From positions 77,744-141,743 of the forward strand of contig NZ_BBRF01000001.1 in assembly GCF_000975135.1 (NCBI RefSeq): DNA of 64,000 nucleotides, in the 5' to 3' direction. The translations under genes were made by a program, and so were the position numbers. This stretch comes from Demequina aurantiaca. GTDB taxonomy: Bacteria > Actinomycetota > Actinomycetes > Actinomycetales > Demequinaceae. Under the pieces are notes generated by a model that was not told the origin of the DNA, made no database searches, and saw nothing but the letters and a program-made list of their open reading frames with translations. Positions within the stretch are counted from its first letter, which is position 1; every line of letters starts with the position of its first letter. Below, piece by piece: positions 31,573 through 38,966 of this stretch.

Positions 31573-33513
31573 TTACTTTTCCTCGTCGACCCCGGGCGTG
31601 GTCTTGGCGACCTGCATCAGGAACTCGGCGTTGGACTGGTTCTCCTTGAGCTTGCCCAGGAGCAGCTCTATAGCTTGCTGCTGCTCGAGCGCGGTGAGCA
31701 CGCGACGCAGCTTCCACATCACCTTGAGCTCTTCCGGGCTCATCAGGATCTCCTCGCGACGGGTGCCGGACGCGTTGACGTCCACCGCCGGGAAGATGCG
31801 GCGATCGGCCAGGGTGCGGGAGAGCTTGAGCTCCATGTTGCCGGTGCCCTTAAACTCCTCGAAGATGACCTCGTCGGCCTTCGATCCAGTCTCGACCAGC
31901 GCGGTTGCGAGGATGGTGAGTGATCCACCGTGCTCGATGTTGCGGGCGGCTCCAAAGAAGCGCTTGGGCGGATACAGCGCCGACGAGTCCACGCCGCCCG
32001 ACAAGATGCGGCCCGATGCCGGGGCTGAGATGTTGTACGCACGGCCCAGGCGGGTGATCGAGTCGAGCAGAACGACAACGTCCTGACCCATTTCCACCAG
32101 GCGCTTGGCACGCTCGATGGCGAGCTCCGCAACCGTGGTGTGGTCGTCCGCGGGACGGTCGAAGGTCGAGGCGATGACCTCACCCTTCACCGTGCGCTGC
32201 ATGTCGGTGACTTCTTCCGGACGCTCATCGACCAGCACAACCATGAGGTGAACCTCGGGGTTGTTGGTGGTGATCGCGTTGGCGAGTGACTGCAGCACCA
32301 GGGTCTTGCCGGCCTTGGGCGGCGAGACGATCAGGCCGCGCTGGCCCTTACCGATGGGGGCCACCAAGTCGATCACGCGGTTGGTCATGTTGCGCGGCTC
32401 GGTCTCAAGGTGCAGACGTGTCTGAGGGTAGAGCGGCGTCAGATCGCCAAAGACGGGACGGTCCTTGGCAGCCTCTGGATCAAGGCCATTGACCTTCTCG
32501 ACGGTCGCGAGCGCATTGAACTTCTGGCGCTGTCCGCGCTCGCCCGGACGGGGAGGGCGTACTGTGCCGGAAATCGCATCACCCTTGCGCAGTCCGTACT
32601 TGCGGACCTGGTTCATCGACACATAGACATCCGACTTCCCTGGCAGGTAGCCGGTGGTACGGATAAAGGCATAGCTGTCGTTGATGTCGACAATGCCACC
32701 GACGGGAGAGAGTTCCTCATCCTCGCGTACATCGTCGTCCTCGTACGAGTCGCGCGGACCGTTGTTGTTGACGCGGTCATTGCCGCCATCGCGTCCACGC
32801 CCACGTCCACGGCCACGGCGACGCCGTCCGCGCTCGTCATCGGTCGAATCGTTATTGCCGCGCTCGGCGCCGTTGCGGTTGTTGCCGCCCTGGGCGCGGT
32901 CATTGTTGTTGCCGCGGTCGCGACGCCCGCCGTCGCCACGCGAGTCGTCGTCTCGGTCATTGCTATTGCGGTCGGGAGTATCGCGGTCGTTGTTGTTACG
33001 GTCGCTGTTGCCGTTGCGGTCGCTGTTGCTGTTGCGGTCGCTGTTGCGCCCGCGGCCACGCTGCCCGTCGCCCTCAGAGTTGTTCTTGGACGAGTCCCTC
33101 TTGCCTGACTCGTTGCGTCCAGCATCGCCAGCAGCTGCAAGTGAAACTGCCTCAGCAGCACGGCGGGCGCGCTCGTCGGCGTCGCTCGACTTCTCTGACG
33201 TGGCGGGAGACTTGTCAGCCTGACCAGCGTCAGCCGCCTGCTTCGCCACTGCATCGGCCGCATCCTTCTTAGGGGCACGGCCACGGCCGCGAGCCGGCTT
33301 AGTGGTCTCGCCGTCTCCCGACTCAGTTGCCTTGGGTGCGGTCTCCGCCTTGGGCTTGACCACGCCGCCATTCTTGATGGCGTCGACGAGGTCGCTCTTA
33401 CGCATTTTGGTGGTGCCGGATACACCCAGCTCGGAGGCGAGCGCCTGCAACTGGGGGATCTTCATGGCACTGAGGGTCGCAGTCTGATCTGCGCCTACGG
33501 ATGTGTTGGTCAC
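31573..33513 (-). CDS. rho: Transcription termination factor Rho, with Arg/Asn/Asp-rich insertion
   Basis: A 646-residue hexameric RNA helicase that ends transcription. The N-terminal helical domain (MKIPQLQALASELG, about 17-50) is followed by a disordered insertion (about 55-265) with SDRNGNSDRNNNDRD-type repeats and an RGRGRGRG box. Next come the RNA-binding OB fold (GIVDINDSYAFIRTTGYLPG) and the ATPase core with Walker A around SPPKAGKT (397-404). Such insertions are typical of high-GC actinobacterial Rho and raise RNA affinity. I use the GTG at 33513, preceded by GGAAGGA at correct spacing; the longer open frame has no ribosome site. Confidence 0.95.
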   Translation of the reverse strand: MTNTSVGADQTATLSAMKIPQLQALASELGVSGTTKMRKSDLVDAIKNGGVVKPKAETAPKATESGDGETTKPARGRGRAPKKDAADAVAKQAADAGQADKSPATSEKSSDADERARRAAEAVSLAAAGDAGRNESGKRDSSKNNSEGDGQRGRGRNSDRNSNSDRNGNSDRNNNDRDTPDRNSNDRDDDSRGDGGRRDRGNNNDRAQGGNNRNGAERGNNDSTDDERGRRRRGRGRGRGRDGGNDRVNNNGPRDSYEDDDVREDEELSPVGGIVDINDSYAFIRTTGYLPGKSDVYVSMNQVRKYGLRKGDAISGTVRPPRPGERGQRQKFNALATVEKVNGLDPEAAKDRPVFGDLTPLYPQTRLHLETEPRNMTNRVIDLVAPIGKGQRGLIVSPPKAGKTLVLQSLANAITTNNPEVHLMVVLVDERPEEVTDMQRTVKGEVIASTFDRPADDHTTVAELAIERAKRLVEMGQDVVVLLDSITRLGRAYNISAPASGRILSGGVDSSALYPPKRFFGAARNIEHGGSLTILATALVETGSKADEVIFEEFKGTGNMELKLSRTLADRRIFPAVDVNASGTRREEILMSPEELKVMWKLRRVLTALEQQQAIELLLGKLKENQSNAEFLMQVAKTTPGVDEEK

Positions 33514-33835
33514 ACTTGTCCTTCCATCGCACGAGCCCGGGTGGCTCTCAAGTAGTGCGGTTATTCCCAAGTTTCGCGTGTGCGCGTACGTCGTCGTCCA
33601 CTGACGCTTAATGCTTGGGATTGCTGTCCGACGGGGCTAGGTGCCTTCCGGGGGAAGCTTCTCCAGGATAGCACCGCCCGATGCCATGCCTGATACACGT
33701 CAACGACGCTGGGCCCGTCGACCATTTGGACCGTGATTCACGAGTGTCCTGTTGTCGGTCGCCCTGGCATGGCACTAGCCTGCAAACTAGGGCGCGCAAC
33801 CGCTGCGCGCGATGCGCCAATAGGAGGCTGCTTTC
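33514..33835. other. Divergent intergenic region between rho and the DUF6325 gene
   Basis: 322 bases without a gene. It should hold the rho leader and promoter on the left and the promoter of the DUF6325-SHOCT-DUF389 group on the right. One possible plus-strand promoter is TTGTCG (33752-33757) and TAGCCT (33776-33781) with an 18-base spacer. No palindromic operator stands out. Confidence 0.45.
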
Positions 33836-34279
33836 ATGACGCTTGGGCCAATTGAAATCGTGGTTCTTGGATTTGAATCCGGGAACTTTCAGGGTGAGAT
33901 CGTGGCGGAGCTCGAGACGCTCGTGAACGCCGGCACCATCAGCATCATCGACGGCCTGTTTGTCAACAAGGTCGCCGAGGACGCCACGGAGTTCGTCGAG
34001 CTCGATCAGGTGGACGCAGACAGCGATGTCGCGAAGGTTGCGAGCATCATGGACCGCGTCGAGGGCCTCGTCTCCGACGAGGACATTGACACCCTGACCG
34101 AATCGCTCCCAGTCGGCTCCGCTGCCGCCGTGCTCGTCTTTGAGCACACCTGGATCAAGCCACTGCGTGACGCCGTCGTCAACGCTGGAGGAGAGGTCGT
34201 CGACACCATCCGGGTCCCCGGCATGGTCGTACAGGAAATCCTCGACACCGTCGCGGAAATCGAAGAAGAGGAGAAGTAG
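33836..34279 (+). CDS. DUF6325 family protein
   Basis: A 147-residue soluble acidic protein beginning TLGPIEIVVLGFESGNFQGEIVAELETLV, the hallmark of DUF6325, a family known mainly from actinobacteria and without known function. The fold looks like repeated beta-alpha units. AGGAGG eight bases before the ATG supports the start. Two bases separate it from the SHOCT gene, and these families are often adjacent, so they probably act together. Confidence 0.8.
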   Translation: MTLGPIEIVVLGFESGNFQGEIVAELETLVNAGTISIIDGLFVNKVAEDATEFVELDQVDADSDVAKVASIMDRVEGLVSDEDIDTLTESLPVGSAAAVLVFEHTWIKPLRDAVVNAGGEVVDTIRVPGMVVQEILDTVAEIEEEEK

Positions 34280-34281
34280 AC

Positions 34282-34653
34282 ATGCGCCGCAGAGTGGGAC
34301 GTCCCGGACTCATTGGAACGATGGCTCGCACGGCCGTCATCTCAGGTACCGCAACCGCCGTTTCCGGCAACGTTGCACGCCGCCAGCAGGGCAAGGCGCA
34401 GGCTCAACAGCAGCAGGTGCAGGAAGCTCAGTATGGCGAGATCCAGCAGGATCAAGCGCTCCAGGAATCGCAGGCACAGATCGCCTCGATGCAGGCTCAG
34501 CTCAACGCTCAGCAGCAGGCCGCGGCCGCCCCCGCAGCCGGTGGTGGCGACGACCTGATGTCGCAGCTCAAGGAGCTCGCCGCCCTCAAGAACGCAGGAA
34601 TCCTCAGCGACGCGGAGTTCGCCGCTGCCAAGGCAAAGCTTCTCTCGGCATGA
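34282..34653 (+). CDS. SHOCT-domain protein
   Basis: A 123-residue protein. A hydrophobic/basic N-terminus (MRRRVGRPGLIGTMARTAVISGTATAVSG) is followed by a Gln-rich coiled segment (about 37-82) and a C-terminal SHOCT domain, DDLMSQLKELAALKNAGILSDAEFAAAKAKLLSA. SHOCT is a short oligomerisation motif found at protein ends. Its stop overlaps the next start (ATGA). Confidence 0.85.
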   Translation: MRRRVGRPGLIGTMARTAVISGTATAVSGNVARRQQGKAQAQQQQVQEAQYGEIQQDQALQESQAQIASMQAQLNAQQQAAAAPAAGGGDDLMSQLKELAALKNAGILSDAEFAAAKAKLLSA

Positions 34654-35693
34654 CCAGTTGGGGCTCCCTGGTGCGTGAGACGCGCTGGGGAGCCAAACTC
34701 AACACCGTCGACTACATGCGTGAGGCGGTGTTCTTCGAGGGACCCACCGTCCGTTCGCAACAGACGCGGTTCTGGCTGTTGCTGATCCTCGCGTCCAGCA
34801 TCGCCACGGCGGGAATCGTCGCGGATTCAACCGCCACCGTGATCGGCGCGATGATTGTGGCTCCGCTGATGCGCCCCATTCAGGGCACGATGCTGGCAAC
34901 CGTCTTGGGCGACCGACGCAATCTGACCAAGTCCATCATCATCATGGTGGCGGGTGCGACGGCAGCGGTGCTGGTGGGGTTCCTCCTTGGACTGATCGTC
35001 GTCCAGGATGTCACCGCAGCCACGAATCCTCAGGTGGCCGCCCGCGTCTCCCCTGGACTCATCGATCTTTTTGCGGCTCTCGCCACTGGAATCGTCGGCT
35101 CCATTGCGCTGATCCGGTCCGATATCTCAGATACCTTGCCGGGTGTCGCGATCGCCATTTCGCTCGTCCCGCCGCTGTGTGTGGCCGGTCTTGCGATGGA
35201 GTCGGGCGCCTACGGCCAGGCACTGGGCGCCATCTTGCTGTTCGTCACCAACGTCGCCGCGATTCTGGCAACGGGTTCGATCATTATGGCCATTTATGGG
35301 TTCTCCAAGCTCCGCTTGCTGGAGGTCGAGGACCTCGAGGCCGAGCGCCGTCGTCGCGTCAAGGCGTACATCACCACCGCCGTGATGGTGCTGTTAGTCG
35401 CGGGCCCACTCACCTACTCCACGACCCAAGTCATCCAGAACCGGGATCGGGTCTCACGGGTGCAGGAGTATGTTGAGCAAGTCACCGACGGAACCAAGTG
35501 GACAATCGTGTCGATCACGCCGCTCGAGGGAGAACGCATCCACGTGATCGTCAAGGGCGAACCGCCCCTGCCCGACGTTGAGCAGGTGTATGCCAAGATG
35601 CGCGAATCGGGCCTGAACGTCGACGAGATCACGCTCGAGTTCATTCCTTCGTACTCGTTCGACTCGACCGGCCCCATCGTCGCCGCCCAGTAG
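34650..35693 (+). CDS. DUF389 (TIGR00341-type) membrane protein
   Basis: A 347-residue protein with about six membrane helices between residues 40 and 270 and a C-terminal soluble domain. SSIATAGIVADSTATVIGAMIVAPLMRPIQG is the DUF389 signature; SLVPPLCVAG is a second conserved helix. The family has no settled function; transport has been suggested. The ATG at 34650 overlaps the SHOCT stop, and the longer open frame upstream is an out-of-frame reading of the two preceding genes. Confidence 0.85.
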   Translation: MTSWGSLVRETRWGAKLNTVDYMREAVFFEGPTVRSQQTRFWLLLILASSIATAGIVADSTATVIGAMIVAPLMRPIQGTMLATVLGDRRNLTKSIIIMVAGATAAVLVGFLLGLIVVQDVTAATNPQVAARVSPGLIDLFAALATGIVGSIALIRSDISDTLPGVAIAISLVPPLCVAGLAMESGAYGQALGAILLFVTNVAAILATGSIIMAIYGFSKLRLLEVEDLEAERRRRVKAYITTAVMVLLVAGPLTYSTTQVIQNRDRVSRVQEYVEQVTDGTKWTIVSITPLEGERIHVIVKGEPPLPDVEQVYAKMRESGLNVDEITLEFIPSYSFDSTGPIVAAQ

Positions 35694-35730
35694 CAGAATC
35701 AGCGAGGCGCGGCGGAGGCCGGGCGGGCCC

Positions 35731-35736
35731 TAGGCT
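35731..35736 (+). promoter_or_regulatory. -10 element, leaderless start of the TRIC-type channel gene
   Basis: TAGGCT is followed by six bases (TGGGCC after the hexamer) and the GTG at 35743, matching the window-wide leaderless pattern. Confidence 0.5.
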
Positions 35737-35742
35737 TGGGCC

Positions 35743-36504
35743 GTGCCCCTCGACTCCGTCGCGCTTGAGATTCCACTCGCGATCAACCTCGCCGCAGTGT
35801 TCGTCGGCGCGCTCGTGGGTACGCTGCGCGCCGGAGAGGAAGAACATGTCGATCTCGTCGGGATGTTCACGCTTGCGGCCGCCATGGGTTTCGGTGGCGG
35901 ACTCGTGCGCGATGTCCTCCTTGGCAACCTCCCACCGGCTGCCTTTCGCGACCCTTCCTACCTCATCACGGCGGCCGCCGCGACGCTCGTCGCAGGGGTT
36001 GCGCTCGTCTACTTGAGGCGTGTTGAGCGGGCGCTCTGGGTTCTCGACTCCTTGGCCATTGGGCTATTCGCTTGCGTGGGCGCGAACGCGGCACTTATCG
36101 CAGGGCTACAGTTGCTACCCGCAATCTTGATTGGCACGTGCGCCTCCGTGGGCGGTCTCATCCTGGCCGACATGTTGCAGGGGCGCCCGTCGTCAATCAT
36201 GTATGTGGGACCTCCAAACGCCGTCGCGGGATTCGCCGGCGCATTGGTGTACTCGGTGTTCTACTCGCTCGACCTCGCCGTGCTCGCCCTGGTGCTCGCG
36301 ATCGTCGCCACCGTCGCGATGCGGGTCACTGGCCGTTTCTTCCATTGGACCATTCCCCAGCCTCGGCGCCGCGCATACGAACTGAGACTCCGCCGCGCCC
36401 AACGCCCCAACGACCGGCCACACCGCACCACTCCCACCGCTCGGCGCCGCGCCCGCCGCCTCACCCGCCTGCAAGGTTCGCAGTCGTCCGACGAGTCGCC
36501 CTAG
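35743..36504 (+). CDS. Trimeric intracellular cation (TRIC) channel family protein
   Basis: A 253-residue protein with seven membrane helices to about residue 205. MGFGGGLVRDVLLGNLPPAAFRDPSYL and the related second repeat GGLILADMLQGRPSSIM are the two GG..RD-type motifs of the UPF0126/TRIC family, which forms trimeric potassium-permeable channels. The last 50 residues are strongly Arg-rich and probably cytoplasmic; this tail is longer than in most members. GTG start at 35743. Confidence 0.87.
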   Translation: MPLDSVALEIPLAINLAAVFVGALVGTLRAGEEEHVDLVGMFTLAAAMGFGGGLVRDVLLGNLPPAAFRDPSYLITAAAATLVAGVALVYLRRVERALWVLDSLAIGLFACVGANAALIAGLQLLPAILIGTCASVGGLILADMLQGRPSSIMYVGPPNAVAGFAGALVYSVFYSLDLAVLALVLAIVATVAMRVTGRFFHWTIPQPRRRAYELRLRRAQRPNDRPHRTTPTARRRARRLTRLQGSQSSDESP

Positions 36505-36594
36505 CACCTCAACGCTGCGCGCCCGATGCTGTACCGCGTTAACTTTCGGAGCAACCGTGCCTATCAATTTTGGTGGCGACGGCCACGGCAATAT

Positions 36595-36622
36595 ACTTTT
36601 GACGATAGTCAGGCAAAAGTTG
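36595..36622. promoter_or_regulatory. Candidate ROK-regulator operator
   Basis: ACTTTTG (36595-36601) and CAAAAGT (36614-36620) form an inverted repeat with a 12-base spacer. CAGGCAAAAGTTG (36610-36622) recurs exactly, in opposite orientation, at 44099-44111 upstream of the sugar-binding protein gene. The site lies about 45 bases upstream of the ROK -10. Confidence 0.65.
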
Positions 36623-36666
36623 AAGTTAATGGTCGCCCCCGGCACCCGGTCGGGGACCTTGCGCGA

Positions 36667-36672
36667 TAGGAT
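36667..36672 (+). promoter_or_regulatory. -10 element, leaderless start of the ROK gene
   Basis: TAGGAT, then CTACGC, then the ATG at 36679. There is no Shine-Dalgarno sequence. Confidence 0.5.
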
Positions 36673-36678
36673 CTACGC

Positions 36679-37869
36679 ATGATCGATGCCCGCGGCCAAG
36701 AGGCCCTCACCGGCGCCGCGCAAGCCGAGATCTTTCAGATTCTGCGGGACGGCAAGCCGCGCACGCGCTCGGAGCTCGCCACCCTGACTGGACTCGCACG
36801 ATCCACGGTCGCCGCGCGCGTCGATGCCCTGCTTCGCGTCAAGCTCATCGCCCCCGTTGCCGATGCCGCTTCCACCGGAGGACGGCCCTCACGTCAGTTC
36901 GCCTTTGACGGCACCCAGCACGTGGTGCTCGGCGTGGACATCGGTGCTACGCACGTGCATCTGGCCATCAAGGATTTGAACGGCACGACTGTTGCTGAGG
37001 TCTATGACGACCTCGCCGTCGCCGAGGGGCCTGACATTATTCTCAGTTGGGTGATTGAGAATGGCAACCGCCTGATGGAGCCGTATCGCGATCAGAAGAC
37101 GCTGCAGGCCATCGGTGTGGGTCTACCAGGGCCTGTGGAACACTCCACCGGGCGACCCGTTGACCCGCCAATCATGCCCGGATGGGCCCGTTTCGACGTT
37201 CCCGGAGTACTCACCGAAGGACTCGGCGTGCCGACTTACGTCGACAACGACGTCAACGTCATGGCATTGGGCGAGCACCACGATCACTGGTCAGATGTGG
37301 CCGACCTGTTGTTCATCAAGGTCGCCACTGGCGTTGGTGCGGGCGTCATCATTGGTGGCAGTGTGCACCGCGGTGCGCAGGGACTTGCCGGCGACATCGG
37401 ACACATCTGGGTGCCCGAGGCGGAAGGCATGCAGTGCCGGTGCGGCTCGCAGGGGTGTCTTGAGGCCGTTGCTGCTGGCCCCGCCATTGCCGCCAATTTG
37501 CGAGCGCGGGGCGTTGACGTTCACACGACCGCGGACATCATTGCCGCGGTGCGGAGCGGCGACGTTGACGCCATCCGCGAGGTTCGCGAAGCGGGTCGAA
37601 TCATCGGGCGAGTATTGACCACGTGCGTCAGCCTCATCAACCCCGCGGTCATCGCCCTCGGTGGCCCCATCGCCAACGCCGGCGATCACTTGCTCGCGGG
37701 TGCCCGCGAAGTGATCTACACGCGCGCGACGCCCTTGGCGGCCGGCAACCTGCAGATCGTCCGCTCGCGCGGAAGCCAGGACGCAGCCGTATCAGGCGCC
37801 TCGGCCATGGCCATTCAGCAGGTTCTCTCCGTCGAATCGGTTGAGGCTCTCATCCGAGTGGACGCCTAA
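36679..37869 (+). CDS. ROK-family transcriptional regulator
   Basis: A 396-residue regulator. A winged helix (about 14-60, SELATLTGLARSTVAARVDALL) is joined to a sugar-kinase-like ROK domain starting at VVLGVDIGATHVHLAI. The ROK zinc motif is present (His242 in GHIWVP, and CRCGSQGC with Cys253, Cys255 and Cys260). Family members are repressors released by a sugar or sugar phosphate. It begins the carbohydrate locus and shares a 13-base upstream motif with the ABC importer, so I infer control of itself and of the importer. Confidence 0.92.
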   Translation: MIDARGQEALTGAAQAEIFQILRDGKPRTRSELATLTGLARSTVAARVDALLRVKLIAPVADAASTGGRPSRQFAFDGTQHVVLGVDIGATHVHLAIKDLNGTTVAEVYDDLAVAEGPDIILSWVIENGNRLMEPYRDQKTLQAIGVGLPGPVEHSTGRPVDPPIMPGWARFDVPGVLTEGLGVPTYVDNDVNVMALGEHHDHWSDVADLLFIKVATGVGAGVIIGGSVHRGAQGLAGDIGHIWVPEAEGMQCRCGSQGCLEAVAAGPAIAANLRARGVDVHTTADIIAAVRSGDVDAIREVREAGRIIGRVLTTCVSLINPAVIALGGPIANAGDHLLAGAREVIYTRATPLAAGNLQIVRSRGSQDAAVSGASAMAIQQVLSVESVEALIRVDA

Positions 37870-37892
37870 CGCACCTCAACGCCACGGCGCGT

Positions 37893-38585
37893 CTACTGGC
37901 GTGCGGCCCACATCATTCCGCGTTCGACGAGCGGCTTCACGGCGGGATCGGTCAACACGTCCACCGTGTGACCCAGCGACGTTGCGAAGATGCGGCCGGA
38001 GCCCCACCTGCGCGTCCAGGCCACCGGCATTGTCACCGCCTCGGGCCACTCGTCGCCGTCGCCTGGGACGAGGGAGCAGTCGGCGAGCACCTCGTTGAGT
38101 CCGTCCGCCAGCACCCAGTACTGCTCTGTCAGGACGTCAAAATCTTCCATGCCTGCGGTCACGGGGTGCGCTGAGCCTGCCTCAGTGAAACGCACGGTGT
38201 ACTCGCGGTAGGGCTCGACATCGGTGCGACCGCGATCCGCCGCGGCGTGCGGGTGCGCGGCGAACTGGGCGCCTACGAGCTGGAGGTAGTCGGTTGAGGC
38301 CCGGAACGAGTCGATGATGCCCCCGTGCCAGCCCGCGAGGCCCGTGCCGGCGGCTACCGCCCGGCGCAGTCCGTCGACCTCGTCGACTGTGGCGCTCGTC
38401 ATCGACAGACACTGAACTACCAGGTCATATCCGTTCATGGTCGAGGCATCCGCGTAGACCTCGGGAGTATCCTCGATGTCGACGGCGAAGCCTGCGGACT
38501 CGAGAGTAGGAATAAAGACGTCCGTGGCCCCAATGGGGTCGTGACCTTCCCAGCCGCCACGCACGATTAAGACTTTTTTGCTCAT
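37893..38585 (-). CDS. ThuA-like domain protein
   Basis: A 230-residue protein with a glutamine-amidotransferase-like fold of the ThuA family (KKVLIVRGGWEGHDP, GYDLVVQCLSM, GTGLAGWHGGIIDSFR, HPVTAGMEDF). ThuA was named for trehalose use in rhizobia and works in pathways with 3-keto sugars. Catalytic residues of the family are not settled. The ATG at 38585 is used; the open frame extends further without a ribosome site. It belongs with the isomerase and oxidoreductase genes at 40.6-42.8 kb. Confidence 0.87.
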   Translation of the reverse strand: MSKKVLIVRGGWEGHDPIGATDVFIPTLESAGFAVDIEDTPEVYADASTMNGYDLVVQCLSMTSATVDEVDGLRRAVAAGTGLAGWHGGIIDSFRASTDYLQLVGAQFAAHPHAAADRGRTDVEPYREYTVRFTEAGSAHPVTAGMEDFDVLTEQYWVLADGLNEVLADCSLVPGDGDEWPEAVTMPVAWTRRWGSGRIFATSLGHTVDVLTDPAVKPLVERGMMWAARQ

Positions 38586-38966
38586 TCCCTGCCCCTTCAC
38601 AGAAATACCTGAGCCCAGCATAACCGCATCGGGAACGAGAAAGCCCGCCCCACCTGGCATCGATCAGGTGCGATCTGCGGCCACAATATTGCTGAAGTAG
38701 GAATTTCCCCCGAAGGCGAGAATGTTCACGTCGAACCGTGCCATGTGATCGTGTCAGCACTCGTCGTTGCTGGCAGCGACCCGGAACCCTCGGTCCAGTA
38801 GCGCACCAAGCAAAACTGACGTATCGTACAAACCGTTTACTTAATCGATTAAGTAAACGAGGCGGTCGTTCAGCATCAGCACTGAACGGGGAATCGCATC
38901 GCGATTCGACAACGATGTACGCCGACCTACGTGGGCAATGGAGCCCACATCAGGAGGAAGCGACCG
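38586..38966. other. Regulatory region upstream of the mannanase and ThuA genes
   Basis: 381 bases without a gene between divergent genes. It contains a perfect 26-base palindrome (38834-38859), a CACCTG-N8-CAGGTG inverted repeat just upstream of thuA (about 38652-38671), and the AGGAGGAAG ribosome site of the mannanase gene. A promoter is expected near the large palindrome, but I cannot place it with confidence. Confidence 0.55.
38834..38859. promoter_or_regulatory. Perfect 26-base palindromic operator upstream of the mannanase gene
   Basis: CGTTTACTTAATC is followed directly by its reverse complement GATTAAGTAAACG. The central TAATCGATTA core with CG dyad is typical of LacI-family operators. 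It lies about 110 bases upstream of the mannanase start. No LacI gene is adjacent; the regulator must be the LacI at 971, the ROK protein, or one encoded elsewhere. Confidence 0.75.

Noticed and set aside
32410..33108. A 232-residue plus-strand frame rich in Val and Ala that looks like a membrane protein
   Set aside because: It is the antisense of the Asn/Asp/Arg repeats in rho; the hydrophobic look comes from complementing those codons.
33608..34147. A 179-residue minus-strand open frame opposite the DUF6325 gene
   Set aside because: It is the antisense of a conserved plus-strand gene with a good ribosome site, and its sequence has no family features.
38931..38966. Upstream GTG as start of the mannanase gene
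   Set aside because: It would place the AGGAGGAAG ribosome site inside the coding region and bury the signal peptide.
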